From: Brooklawnia propionicigenes
Lineage (GTDB): Bacteria; Actinomycetota; Actinomycetes; Propionibacteriales; Propionibacteriaceae
NCBI RefSeq assembly: GCF_030297015.1
Contig: NZ_AP028056.1
Coordinates: forward strand, 1,994,939-2,058,938
DNA: 64,000 bases
Direction of reading: 5' to 3'
Both the position numbers and the translations under genes were made by a program. Positions 1 to 7,749 of the stretch are shown in pieces. The notes beneath the pieces were generated by a model. The model searched no databases and was not told the origin of the DNA. It saw only the letters and a program-made list of their open reading frames with translations. Each line of letters opens with the position of its first letter. The first letter of the stretch is position 1.

Positions 1-233
1 TGGACCTGGCGAGATTGTTCAGAGGTAATATTTCGATCTCAGGTGGAATGTGTCCGGCCCGCGACTACCTGCCCGAGCTGCTTCCACTGGTAGATTCTGG
101 CGAATTGCGTCCAGGTGTGGTCTTCAGCTATTTCGGCACCCTCGAAAATGCGCCTGAGGCGTATCGTCAAATGGATCGTCGCGAGACAGTGAAGGCGCTT
201 CTGCGCCCAGGCAATCCTGTTACTTCAAGGTAA
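1..233 (+). CDS. C-terminal end of a zinc-type (MDR family) alcohol dehydrogenase-like protein, partial
   Basis: The reading frame is open from the first bases of the window (codon phase starting at base 3) to the stop at 231-233. The visible ~77 residues match the C-terminal segment of medium-chain dehydrogenases: a P-A-R-D-Y-L-P-E-L-L stretch, G-E-L-R-P-G, and the terminal A-P-E-A-Y-R-Q-M-D-R-R-E-T-V-K block where the coenzyme-binding domain packs back on the catalytic domain. The catalytic zinc ligands and the NAD(P) motif lie outside the window, so the substrate cannot be inferred. A TTG at 15 is only an internal codon. It precedes the amino-acid transporter operon by about 80 bp. Confidence 0.75.
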   Translation, partial: DLARLFRGNISISGGMCPARDYLPELLPLVDSGELRPGVVFSYFGTLENAPEAYRQMDRRETVKALLRPGNPVTSR

Positions 234-288
234 CCTGAACGATACCAGGCTAATCCCTCTCGTAAAACTCGTGAAACACTCCTCGCGT

Positions 289-302
289 ATGCTCTAGAGC
301 AT
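289..302. promoter_or_regulatory. 14-bp perfect palindrome upstream of the amino-acid transporter operon
   Basis: ATGCTCTAGAGCAT is a perfect inverted repeat, and the flanks nearly extend it to 21 bp (CGT..TACG). It lies 10 bp before the first possible start of the permease gene, in the only non-coding gap before this operon. A GntR- or FadR-type operator is a reasonable guess; no regulator gene is adjacent, so the binding protein is unknown. Confidence 0.4.
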
Positions 303-311
303 TACGGAGGT

Positions 312-992
312 ATGACGCAACTTACCTCTGACAAACCGGCAGAGGAGGTATCCGTGGGGGGATCCGCGCCAATAATCCTGGCCATTCCATACACCTTAAT
401 GGTGACCGTCGGCGCTTTCCTTATCGGTTTCGTCATCGCTATTCCGCTCATGTTCATGCGGGGTTCAAAGTTCGTTCCATTCAGGCTCGTGGCGCAGGGC
501 TTCATCGATATTGCGCGGGGCATCCCTCCCATTGTGTGGCTGTTTTTCATCTACTTCGGCCTTCCGGGAATCGGGGTTCTTCTCGATCCGCTCGAAGCGG
601 CAATCATCGGGCTCGGCATCATCTCTGCCGGATACTTGGCCGAGATCTTCAGAGGCGGTCTGGTGGCAGTCCACAAGGGGCAGTTCGAGGCGTCGCACGC
701 GCTTGGACTTGGGGGTTGGACGATGTTCACGAAGGTCATCGCCCCGCAGGCTCTGCGGGCGATGCTCCCCGGACTGGCTACCTACTTCATCGGTCTGGTG
801 AAGGATTCTTCAATCGCTTCCGTGATCGGTGTGACAGAAATGGTTTTTGCGGCCAGCACCTATGCGCGCAGGTCGCCGGAGGGAATTCTTCTCTTCTTCA
901 TCGCAGCCATCGTCTACATGGCATTGTCGATACCGATGGGTCTTGCCGCCCGCGGCATGGAAGCTCGCATGCGTAAGGCGGGCGCACGATGA
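312..992 (+). CDS. Amino-acid ABC transporter permease (HisM/GlnP family), first of two
   Basis: Inner-membrane permease of a polar amino-acid importer, 226 aa with about five membrane segments. The EAA loop that contacts the ATPase is visible (E-A-S-H-A-L-G-L-G-G, then I-A-P-Q-A-L-R), and the R-G-I-P-P family motif sits near residue 69. Two starts compete. The ATG at 312 has GGAGG only 1 nt upstream. The GTG at 354 has AGGAGG at 343-348 with an ideal 5-nt gap and would remove 14 residues, so it may be the true start. The end overlaps the next permease by 4 bp (ATGA), so the two are translationally coupled and probably form a heterodimer. Confidence 0.9.
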   Translation: MTQLTSDKPAEEVSVGGSAPIILAIPYTLMVTVGAFLIGFVIAIPLMFMRGSKFVPFRLVAQGFIDIARGIPPIVWLFFIYFGLPGIGVLLDPLEAAIIGLGIISAGYLAEIFRGGLVAVHKGQFEASHALGLGGWTMFTKVIAPQALRAMLPGLATYFIGLVKDSSIASVIGVTEMVFAASTYARRSPEGILLFFIAAIVYMALSIPMGLAARGMEARMRKAGAR

Positions 993-1645
993 CCAACATG
1001 TTTCAGTTCTGGGCGGGCATCTTCCCCAAGCTATTTGGTGGGTTGATCGTCTCGCTTGAGCTCACCGCGCTCAGTCTCCTTATTGGTCTACCTCTCGGGC
1101 TCCTCCTGGCACTCGGGGTCAGTTCCCGGTTCAAGCCGCTGAGCTGGCTATCCATCGCCCTAGTGGAGATCGGGCGCGGTGCACCCGCTCTGGTGGTGCT
1201 CTACGTCGTCTATTTCGGCTTGCCGGCACTGCATTGGTCACCGACCGCGTTTCTGTGTGCGGTCATCGGACTTACCTACACGACAGCGGCCTATGCCGGC
1301 GAGTACCTGCGCGGCGGGCTGAGATCAGTCAATGCCGGCACCATCGAGGCGGGCCAGGCACTCGCCTTGACGAATGCGGACCTCCTCCGTTTCGTCATCA
1401 TTCCCCAAGGGCTGCGGGTCGCAATTCCTTCGCTCATGGGGCTCGCGATCCAGATTTTCCAGGCCACCTCGCTCACCTACTCGATAACGGTGAGCGAATT
1501 GACCGCAAATGCGTACAGCATCAGCAATCAGACCTTCCGGGCCCTCGAGACGTTTGCCCTAGCAGGACTCATGTACGCAGCCATCACCATCCCTGCAAGT
1601 TGGGTGACCCGACAGGTTGAGCGACGTATGTCGCTCGGTCAATGA
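989..1645 (+). CDS. Amino-acid ABC transporter permease (HisM/GlnP family), second of two
   Basis: Second membrane subunit (218 aa) of the same importer. It shows the N-terminal hydrophobic span, the R-G-A-P-A variant of the family motif, and an EAA loop (E-A-G-Q-A-L-A-L-T, then I-I-P-Q-G-L-R). It starts inside the stop codon region of the preceding permease and is followed after 36 bp by the binding-protein gene. Two unequal permeases plus one ATPase is the usual layout for glutamate, cystine or general polar amino-acid systems. The RidA, DadA-like and racemase-family genes downstream suggest that a D-amino acid is carried, but the sequence alone does not fix the substrate. Confidence 0.9.
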   Translation: MTNMFQFWAGIFPKLFGGLIVSLELTALSLLIGLPLGLLLALGVSSRFKPLSWLSIALVEIGRGAPALVVLYVVYFGLPALHWSPTAFLCAVIGLTYTTAAYAGEYLRGGLRSVNAGTIEAGQALALTNADLLRFVIIPQGLRVAIPSLMGLAIQIFQATSLTYSITVSELTANAYSISNQTFRALETFALAGLMYAAITIPASWVTRQVERRMSLGQ

Positions 1646-1681
1646 CGGTCATCCGCACTACACCACTAGAGGAGTCGAATC

Positions 1682-2545
1682 ATGTCGATGCGCCTTTCGA
1701 AGGGCTTGACGGTCGCCGCCGCGGTGACCGGACTGCTGCTTGCCGGCTGTTCCAGCGGTAGCTCCGGCGAGTCCAGTTCCACCGTCGCGGCCGACTGCAC
1801 ACCCGCGAATGTCTTCACCACCATCAAAGATGGCACTCTCACCATTGCGGCACCCGAGTTTCCCCCGTTCTCTTCGCTGGCAGGGGGAACTGCGGCCGGC
1901 GTAGATGTGGACATCATTACCGCCATCGCCGAAATGGAATGCCTGACGCCTGAATACGTGCAGGTGGATTACAGCGGCGCGGTTCCGGCCGTCCAGTCCG
2001 GTCGCACCGATGTTGCGATTGGTGACTACTACCGCACGACGAGCCGGGCTGAAGTCGTCGGGCTGAGCGAGGCGATGTACGTCGACGGGATGGGCATCAT
2101 CTCCAAAGACGGCGTGACCGATATCCCCACCATCCTCACCCGCAACGTCGGCACCGTTGACGGCTACCTATGGGTCGCTGATCTTCAGGCTCAACTCGGC
2201 GACAAGCTGAAGATCTACAAGTCGAACGTCGAGATGTGGGCCGACCTCGACAGCGGCCGAATCGATGTCGGCATCGATTCGGTTCCCGCCGCTGCATTCA
2301 GCGCCAGTCAGAACGGTGGCGATTGGAAGGTCACCACCGCCGATCCCTACGAGCCGATCGGCGCTTCGGTTAAGCCTGCACAGGTCGGCATTCCGTTCAC
2401 GAAGAGCAATACGGCTCTGGGTGAGGCCCTCAATGCCGATATCGCTGCGTTGCGGGCCGACGGGACCTTGAAGCAGATCTTCATCGACCACGACGTGGAT
2501 CCGAGCCTCACCGAGGTCGAAGACAGCTACCTGCTCGACAGCTGA
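1682..2545 (+). CDS. Amino-acid ABC transporter substrate-binding lipoprotein (family 3 type)
   Basis: Extracytoplasmic solute receptor, 287 aa. Residues 1-23 are a lipoprotein signal: basic start, hydrophobic core, lipobox L-A-G-C with Cys23 as the lipidated residue, then a Ser/Gly-rich tether. The mature part has the family-3 opening (G-T-L-T-I-A-A-P-E-F-P-P-F) and the internal G-V-D-V-D-I-I-T-A-I-A segment typical of amino-acid binding proteins. A GGAG-type ribosome site precedes the ATG by a normal distance. A strong hairpin follows the stop codon, separating it from the ATPase gene. Such a hairpin often lets the binding protein be made in excess over the rest of the transporter. Confidence 0.92.
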   Translation: MSMRLSKGLTVAAAVTGLLLAGCSSGSSGESSSTVAADCTPANVFTTIKDGTLTIAAPEFPPFSSLAGGTAAGVDVDIITAIAEMECLTPEYVQVDYSGAVPAVQSGRTDVAIGDYYRTTSRAEVVGLSEAMYVDGMGIISKDGVTDIPTILTRNVGTVDGYLWVADLQAQLGDKLKIYKSNVEMWADLDSGRIDVGIDSVPAAAFSASQNGGDWKVTTADPYEPIGASVKPAQVGIPFTKSNTALGEALNADIAALRADGTLKQIFIDHDVDPSLTEVEDSYLLDS

Positions 2546-2552
2546 TTCCAGC

Positions 2553-2590
2553 GAGCGCTCGGGTGGGCTTATCCACCCGGGCGCTCGGTT
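2553..2590 (+). terminator. Hairpin after the binding-protein gene (attenuator or mRNA-stabilising stem)
   Basis: A 14-bp stem (arms 2553-2566 and 2573-2586, one G-T pair) with a 6-nt loop is followed by GGTTCTT. It lies in the 46-76 bp gap between the binding-protein stop and the ATPase start. The T tract is weak, so partial termination or 3'-end protection is more likely than full stop. Confidence 0.6.
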
Positions 2591-2621
2591 CTTGATTCTC
2601 AACGCGCGGGAGACGCAGAAA

Positions 2622-3440
2622 ATGAGCGACAACAGTGAACTGACGGTCACGGCCACCGAGCCCGATGACTCCACGAGTGGTCGCGGACGCCCGGAATTCG
2701 CGATCGAGCTGGCGGGCCTCCGCAAGAGGTATGGCGACCACGAGGTTCTCAAAGGGGTCTCGTTGCGGGTCAAAGAAGGCTCGGTGTGCTCTGTCATCGG
2801 ACCCAGCGGAGCGGGGAAGAGCACACTGTTGCGGTGCGTCAACCTCCTCGAGGCGCCCGACGACGGAAACATGCTCGTCGCAGGTCAGTTCCTTGAGGGC
2901 GGACACAGTCACTCCCGCAAAGAGCTACTGGCGTTGCGACGGCACGTCGGCATGGTCTTCCAGTCATTCAATCTGTTTCCGCACATGCCCGTTATCGACA
3001 ACATCGTCCTGGCCCAACAGCGCGTGCTCAAGCGCAGTAAGGACGAGGCGCGCGAGCGTGCACTCGAGCTACTCGACAGTGTTGGGCTGTCCGATAAAGC
3101 AGAGCAGTACCCGCCCAAGCTGTCCGGCGGTCAGCAGCAACGCGTCGCGATTGCGCGTGCACTCGCACTGGAGCCCAAGATCATGCTCTTCGACGAGCCC
3201 ACCAGCGCGCTGGACCCCGAGTTGGCCCAAAGCGTCCTCGCCGTCATGAAGTCTGTCGCCCAATCGGGCATGACGATGATGGTCGTCACCCACGAAATGA
3301 GCTTCGCTCGCACCATTGGGGACTACCTGGTGGTCATGGAAGACGGCGCGATCCTCGAAGAGGGTGTGCCCGAAGAGGTCATGAGCAATCCCAGGCAGGA
3401 ACGCACGCGCCAGTTCTTGTCCGCAGTCACCGACAGGTAG
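2622..3440 (+). CDS. Amino-acid ABC transporter ATP-binding protein (GlnQ/HisP type)
   Basis: ATPase subunit of the importer, 272 aa from the ATG at 2622. That start is preferred over the upstream in-frame TTG at 2592 because GGGAG lies about 9 nt before it. All nucleotide-binding motifs are intact: Walker A G-P-S-G-A-G-K-S-T, Q-loop F-Q-S-F-N-L-F-P-H, signature L-S-G-G-Q-Q-Q-R, Walker B I-M-L-F-D-E-P-T-S-A-L-D, and the switch histidine in V-T-H-E-M. These are characteristic of the polar amino-acid subfamily. The first ~25 residues are a polar extension not needed for function. The RidA gene follows after 9 bp. Confidence 0.93.
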   Translation: MSDNSELTVTATEPDDSTSGRGRPEFAIELAGLRKRYGDHEVLKGVSLRVKEGSVCSVIGPSGAGKSTLLRCVNLLEAPDDGNMLVAGQFLEGGHSHSRKELLALRRHVGMVFQSFNLFPHMPVIDNIVLAQQRVLKRSKDEARERALELLDSVGLSDKAEQYPPKLSGGQQQRVAIARALALEPKIMLFDEPTSALDPELAQSVLAVMKSVAQSGMTMMVVTHEMSFARTIGDYLVVMEDGAILEEGVPEEVMSNPRQERTRQFLSAVTDR

Positions 3441-3449
3441 GAGATAGAG

Positions 3450-3830
3450 ATGAAACCCCGCGTGATCTCGGTTGGCGAGTCCGTGGCCGCATACAGTCAC
3501 GGGAAGGTCGTCGGGAACCTGCTGTTCACCTCAGGCATGACCTCGCACGACCCGGCGACCGGGGCAGTCCGTGGCAGCACTATCGAGGAACAGACCCGAT
3601 ACTGCTTCGAACTGCTTGAGCAGGTGCTCGCCAAGGCCGGCTCGAGTCTGGCAGACCTCGTCCAAGTCCAGGTCTTCCTCAACGACATCGAGAACGACTT
3701 CGCTGGATTCGATGCCACCTACAAGCAAATCGTGCCGGCACCCTACCCTCCGCGCGCCACCGTCGGCGCCGATCTGCCGGGCTATCGCATCGAGATGCTG
3801 ATCACCGCTTTCGTCGGGAGTGAGCACTGA
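3450..3830 (+). CDS. RidA family protein (reactive enamine/imine deaminase)
   Basis: RidA/YjgF-family protein, 126 aa, the usual length. Members hydrolyse reactive 2-enamine or 2-imine intermediates released by amino-acid dehydratases and oxidases. The chain carries the family pattern: an opening strand with G-N-L-L-F-T-S-G, a central helix (Q-T-R-Y-C-F-E-L-L-E), and the end segment P-P-R-A-T-V-G-A-D-L-P-G with the Arg that in characterised RidA binds the substrate carboxylate. The neighbouring flavin dehydrogenase would produce imino acids, so a role in clearing its products is an attractive inference. It ends 1 bp into the next gene (TGATG overlap). Confidence 0.9.
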   Translation: MKPRVISVGESVAAYSHGKVVGNLLFTSGMTSHDPATGAVRGSTIEEQTRYCFELLEQVLAKAGSSLADLVQVQVFLNDIENDFAGFDATYKQIVPAPYPPRATVGADLPGYRIEMLITAFVGSEH

Positions 3831-5080
3831 TGCGAATCGTCATCATCGGAGCCGGAGTCGTCGGCTTGGCCGCAGCCCATGAGTTGCTCGGAGCAGGTCA
3901 TGAGGTCACGATCGTCGAGAGCGGTGACTACGGCCAAGGTCCCTCCCACGGAAACGCGGCTCTGGTGACCGGTGTGCTGTCTTTCCCGGTCCCCGCACCC
4001 GGTTCGATCGGTATCGCGGCCCGTTCCGTGTTCGGCGGGAACTCGGCGATCAGCATCACCCCGCAGTTCTCGCTCGACTACCTTCGTTTTCTGTTGCGGA
4101 TGGCATGGGCCACGAAGAAGTCCAACTTCGTCGTGGGGACCGACGCTCAGGACATCCTCACCCGGATGGTGCTCGACGGTTTCGCGGAGTACCAGGAGCA
4201 GGGCCTGAACTTCGAGCATCACACCGGTGGTTCGATGCACGTCTTCACGTCCCGCCAGGCCTACGAGCAGGCAGTCGCGGTATTCGACGGATTCCCGGAG
4301 CTCAAGAAGCGCATCCGACTGCTCGAGGGTGCCTCAGCCGTCCACGAGGTTGATCCGAACCTCGCTCCCGACGTCGAGTACGCCTACTTCGCACCCGACG
4401 ATCTGCAGGTCGAACCGGATTCGGTCATGAAGGCGCTGGTGGCCAGCATCGAACAGGCCGGCGGCAAGCTGATTCAGCACTCCCCGGTGATCTCCTTCGA
4501 GACCTCCGACGGTGTGGTTCGCGCGGCGGTGACGTCGCAGGGGCCGATCGAGGCGGACCAGTTCATCATCGCTGCAGGCGTCGGCTCGCGCGGGCTCGCC
4601 AAGAAGCTGGGGTACTCGCTACCGCTGTTTCCCGGTGGCGGGTATTCGGTCGACGTGCACTTCGAGGACGACTCGCTCAAGCCGGCTGCCTCCGTGCTGA
4701 CAGATGTCAGCCACATCGCCGTGACCCCGCTCGATTGGGGGCTGAGGGCGTCCAGCGGGATGATCATTGGCCAGCCCGAGCCGAGCGTCGCACCGACTGT
4801 GATCGACAAGCTGATCGCGCAGGTGCAGGAGATCTATCCGGACGTGCCCGTGGATGATGTTGATCCTGGCTGGGCCGGTCTGCGACCGATGTCGGCGGAC
4901 GGCGTCCCGATCATCGGGCTGGTGCCCGGTCAGCGCAACGCCTATCTCGCTACCGGACACGCAATGCTCGGTCTCACCTATGCGCCGTCAACGGCCAAGG
5001 TACTGCGCGCCCTCATTGAGGGAGACGCTCCAGAAGACTACCGGGCGTTCGCCCCGGCGCGTTTCGGAGCACACGCGTGA
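3830..5080 (+). CDS. FAD-dependent D-amino-acid dehydrogenase-like oxidoreductase (DadA family)
   Basis: Predicted flavoprotein of the DAO/DadA superfamily, 416 aa. The N-terminus has the dinucleotide-binding fold (I-I-G-A-G-V-V-G-L-A-A-A-H-E-L) followed by an acidic strand end at about residue 29 (T-I-V-E-S) that holds the FAD ribose. The C-terminal block W-A-G-L-R-P-M-S-A-D-G-V-P-I-I-G and the G-H-A-M-L-G-L-T segment are characteristic of the family. DadA oxidises D-amino acids to 2-oxo acids via imines at the membrane side of respiration. Glycine/sarcosine oxidase-like activity cannot be excluded. It starts by TGATG coupling to RidA and overlaps the next gene by 4 bp. Confidence 0.87.
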   Translation: MRIVIIGAGVVGLAAAHELLGAGHEVTIVESGDYGQGPSHGNAALVTGVLSFPVPAPGSIGIAARSVFGGNSAISITPQFSLDYLRFLLRMAWATKKSNFVVGTDAQDILTRMVLDGFAEYQEQGLNFEHHTGGSMHVFTSRQAYEQAVAVFDGFPELKKRIRLLEGASAVHEVDPNLAPDVEYAYFAPDDLQVEPDSVMKALVASIEQAGGKLIQHSPVISFETSDGVVRAAVTSQGPIEADQFIIAAGVGSRGLAKKLGYSLPLFPGGGYSVDVHFEDDSLKPAASVLTDVSHIAVTPLDWGLRASSGMIIGQPEPSVAPTVIDKLIAQVQEIYPDVPVDDVDPGWAGLRPMSADGVPIIGLVPGQRNAYLATGHAMLGLTYAPSTAKVLRALIEGDAPEDYRAFAPARFGAHA

Positions 5081-5853
5081 TGCCCACCGCGCCATATGGC
5101 TATCTCCCTGCCGGCGCCCCGATCGGCCCGGTGCGAATGGCACCCGCGCAGGTCGTTGCCGGATTCCCGGTCGGCGTCATCTATATCGAGGATGTCTGGT
5201 ACCCGATGGTGCCCGGCAATGTCGTCAATGCCAGTACGTTCGCTTTTCCGGTACGGCTCCAGCCCGTGCGCGGTCTCGACATCTCGAAGCTGTTCGGTAG
5301 TGAGCGTGTCGATGTCAGCGATTCCGTGCTCGCTGCCTGCCAGGAATTGGAGCAGGCGGGCGTGCGGGCCATCTGTTCGGCCTGCGGCTTCTTCGGGCGC
5401 TACCACGCTCGTGTGAGCCCCCGACTCAGTGTGCCGGCGGCGCTGTCGTCGCTCATCCAGATCCCCTGGATCAGGACGATTCTGCCCGGCCGCAAGATCG
5501 CTATTCTCACGGCAGATTCGTCGTCCCTGGATGACGAGATCTGGGCATCGTGCGGAGTTGGCGACACCTCAGACCTGGTGATCGGGGGACTGCAGAACGA
5601 ACCCGAGTTCTCCTGCATCATCGAAGGGCGCGGCAGCTTCGACAACGACGGCGTCCAGAACGAGGTGGTGAGCCTCGCCAAGAGACTGTGCGAAGACGAT
5701 CAAGTGGGAGCCGTGCTCCTGGAGTGCAGCGATCTGCCACCCTATGCAGCCGCCATCCAGTCGGCTGTGGGTAGGCCGGTCTTCGACTTCACCACGCTCA
5801 TCAAGTGGCTGCACAATGCGGTTGCTCAGAAGCCGTACGGGGGATGGGTGTAG
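5077..5853 (+). CDS. Aspartate/glutamate racemase family protein
   Basis: 258-aa protein of the PLP-independent Asp/Glu/hydantoin racemase superfamily. Two catalytic cysteine neighbourhoods are visible in the expected positions: one in the first half (I-C-S-A-C-G-F-F-G-R) and one in the second (L-L-E-C-S-D-L-P-P-Y). The GTG at 5077 and the ATG at 5080 are both usable; both overlap or abut the preceding stop. As the last gene of the transporter-RidA-DadA run it may interconvert L- and D-forms of the imported amino acid or act on a related acid. Relatives include hydantoin racemases and maleate isomerases, so the substrate is not fixed. Confidence 0.82.
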   Translation: MMPTAPYGYLPAGAPIGPVRMAPAQVVAGFPVGVIYIEDVWYPMVPGNVVNASTFAFPVRLQPVRGLDISKLFGSERVDVSDSVLAACQELEQAGVRAICSACGFFGRYHARVSPRLSVPAALSSLIQIPWIRTILPGRKIAILTADSSSLDDEIWASCGVGDTSDLVIGGLQNEPEFSCIIEGRGSFDNDGVQNEVVSLAKRLCEDDQVGAVLLECSDLPPYAAAIQSAVGRPVFDFTTLIKWLHNAVAQKPYGGWV

Positions 5854-5949
5854 GGGCTGTCTGCCGAGCACCAGCTGGCTGGTCCCCGCGGACTCCGGCC
5901 GGTCGGCTCGCTTCTGGCGCCGCGTGGTCCTGTGATGTTCGCGAACCGC

Positions 5950-6111
5950 TCAGCGGTTGAACAACGACGCAAAACGGCCCTTGGTGCGCTGGGGAGCATG
6001 ACCGTCACACCAGTGTTCGTCGGCGACGGTGCGCCTCACTTGGTCGATGTGTTGGCCGCAGCCGGCCCAGGTGGTCTTTCCGCAGATGTGGCAGCGAACG
6101 GCACGACACAT
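5950..6111 (-). CDS. Small Cys/His-rich zinc-ribbon-like protein (53 aa)
   Basis: A short minus-strand gene. ATG at 6111-6109 is preceded by GAAGGAA, a good ribosome site 6 nt away, and the stop is at 5952-5950. The product begins M-C-R-A-V-R-C-H-I-C-G-K and has paired metal-ligand candidates C7-x2-C10, C18-x2-H21 and C35-x2-H38, followed by a basic tail. No membrane segment or signal peptide. It lies 38 bp downstream of the CstR-like gene in the same direction and is probably cotranscribed with it and the rhodanese. Function unknown; similar short CxxC proteins occur in actinobacteria, so a zinc-binding or thiol-handling role is plausible. Confidence 0.7.
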   Translation of the reverse strand: MCRAVRCHICGKTTWAGCGQHIDQVRRTVADEHWCDGHAPQRTKGRFASLFNR

Positions 6112-6149
6112 GATGATTCCTTCGTTTGGTTGGCGTGATCATTGATGAT

Positions 6150-6422
6150 TCAGGCGAGCATGAGGAACAGCTTTTCGAGCTGCTCCGCGGTGGTGCCGTC
6201 GTCGGCGGTCTCGTCCGGATCGGCGAGGCAGTCCTTCATGGCGGTGGAGATGATGACGAAACCTGCCTTGTCGAGTGCGCTACGCACAGCGGCGAGTTGA
6301 GTAACGACTTCGCGGCAGGGGGCGCCGGTCTCGACGGCAGTGATGACAGCGGTGAGTTGGCCGGACGCTCGGCGCAGCCGGTTGACGACGTTCTTCCTGG
6401 CTTCGGGACTGTGGCTGGTCAT
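6150..6422 (-). CDS. CsoR/CstR-family metal- or persulfide-sensing repressor, histidine-less type
   Basis: 90-aa all-helical repressor of the DUF156 family. It keeps Cys36 and Cys65 of the Cys-His-Cys copper site known from M. tuberculosis CsoR, but position 61, where the copper-ligand histidine should be, is alanine (S-T-A-M-K-D-C). Loss of this His with both Cys retained is the mark of CstR, which senses persulfides by Cys-Cys cross-linking. The adjacent rhodanese gene, a 4-bp overlap with it, and a palindromic operator at 7906-7923 support a sulfur-stress regulator. A standard copper-sensing CsoR is unlikely; nickel or formaldehyde sensors of the family carry an N-terminal His that is not evident here. 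Confidence 0.88.
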   Translation of the reverse strand: MTSHSPEARKNVVNRLRRASGQLTAVITAVETGAPCREVVTQLAAVRSALDKAGFVIISTAMKDCLADPDETADDGTTAEQLEKLFLMLA

Positions 6423-6765
6423 TGGAGTCTCCCGGATGTGTGGATGGAATCGGTGTCATGCAGGACGTCGGTGCCGTCGAGGAAGGCCCGCAGGGTAAGG
6501 ATGCCGCCGGACAGCGTGGCCGAATCCAAGCCGTTCTCGGTGAGCACCCGGTGGGCCAGATAGGAACGCATCCCGGAGGCGCACATCACTCGGACAGGAC
6601 GCCCGGCCGCGACCTCGCGCACCTCGTCGATACGCCGGCGGAGTTCGGTGTGCGCGATGTTGAGCGCCCCCGGCAGATGACCGCTGGCGAATTCGGCGGG
6701 GCTACGGGTATCGAGGACGAGCGACGACGCCATTACGTCGTCCACCTGCCACGGATACCACAGTC
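6419..6765 (-). pseudogene. Rhodanese domain, detached C-terminal part of a CoA-disulfide reductase/rhodanese fusion
   Basis: The frame runs from about 6765 to the stop at 6419-6421. A GTG at 6745 or ATG at 6733 could still start a free 104-108-aa rhodanese. Sequence before the GTG reads L-W-Y-P-W-Q-V-D-D-V, which is the linker that in fusion proteins joins the pyridine-nucleotide-disulfide reductase to its C-terminal rhodanese. The active-site loop is intact (V-M-C-A-S-G-M-R-S-Y), with the persulfide-forming Cys. The upstream reductase part is present but inverted (6764-7749, plus strand). The rhodanese may still be functional as a separate protein; it overlaps the CstR-like gene by 4 bp. 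Confidence 0.8.
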
Positions 6766-7749
6766 TCCTCGCGGGTTCACACCCTGCGCACGGTCGGCGA
6801 CGCGACCCGGCTCGACGAGATCGTCAGTCAGGGGGCCACTCGTGCCGTTGTGCTGGGGGCCGGATTCATCGGTTTAGAAGCCGCCGAAGCGCTGGCCCAC
6901 CGGGGCCTGCAGGTGACGGTCGTCGAGCTCGCCGAGCACGTTCTCCCGCCCCTCGAGCCCGAACTCGCCTCCCTGGTTGCCGACGAGTTGCGCCGGCTCG
7001 GCATCACCGTGCGCACCCAGGTCGCTGCCACGGCCATCGAGGAGGGTCCCGAACATGACACCGTGGTGCTGGCCGACGATGGCCGGATCGACGCGGACCT
7101 CATCGTGCTCTCGGTAGGCGTTCGCCCCGACACCGCGGTATTCGAAGCCGCTGGGGTGGCCTGCGAGAAGAGCGCGATCATCACGGATGAGCATGGGCGG
7201 ACCAATGTGCCCGGCATCTGGGCGGTCGGGGACGCCACCGTGAGTACCGACGCCATCACCGGCCTGCGGCGTCCGATCACCCTCGCAGGGCCCGCCAACC
7301 GCGCCGGACGTCTGGTCGCAGACGATATCCTCCGCCCGGCCATCGCGCGTCCGATCCCGCAGCCATGCGGCACCGCGATCGTCCGCGCCGGTGGGCTGAC
7401 CGCCGCGCTCACCGGCGCCAACCGAGCGACCTTGCTTGCCCAGGGCATCGCCCATCACACCGTGCATCTGCATCCCACCCAGCACGCCAGCTACTTCCCC
7501 GGCGCCTGTCCGGTCCATCTCGTCGTGCACTTCCGTGAGGACGACGGGTTGCTGCTCGGTGCGCAAGCTGTAGGTACCGACGGAGTCGACAAACGGATCG
7601 ATGTACTCGCCACCGCACTGCGCAACCGGATGACCGTGGCAGACCTGATCGACTTGGATCTGGCCTATTCCCCGCCCTACGGCAACGCCAAGGATCCGGT
7701 CACGATGGCCGGCCTGATCGGCAACAACGTGCTGACCGGCACCGTCCGA
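6764..7749 (+). pseudogene. Inverted internal segment of a CoA-disulfide reductase-like FAD/NAD(P)H oxidoreductase
   Basis: The plus strand here encodes, without a stop, the middle and C-terminal parts of an FAD-dependent NADH oxidase/CoA-disulfide reductase. It contains V-H-T-L-R-T-V-G-D-A-T, the NAD(P)-binding G-A-G-F-I-G-L-E-A-A, the FAD-binding G-I-W-A-V-G-D-A, and the dimerisation domain to N-V-L-T-G-T-V-R. The frame stays open to 7857 through unrelated codons; a GTG/ATG-type start at about 6850 would lack the whole FAD-binding N-terminus. The adjoining N-terminal and rhodanese parts lie on the opposite strand. Reversing exactly 6764-7749 restores one frame at both joints, so this is an inversion scar and not a native plus-strand gene. 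Confidence 0.82.

Noticed and set aside
5932-6138. 68-codon plus-strand frame
   Set aside because: It is the complement of the 53-aa Cys/His gene, which has the better ribosome site and paired metal-ligand residues.
6764-7749. Site-specific invertible element with long inverted repeats
   Set aside because: The two borders share no more than a few bases, so a classical invertase or recombination-repeat switch is not supported; the inversion itself is kept as a finding.
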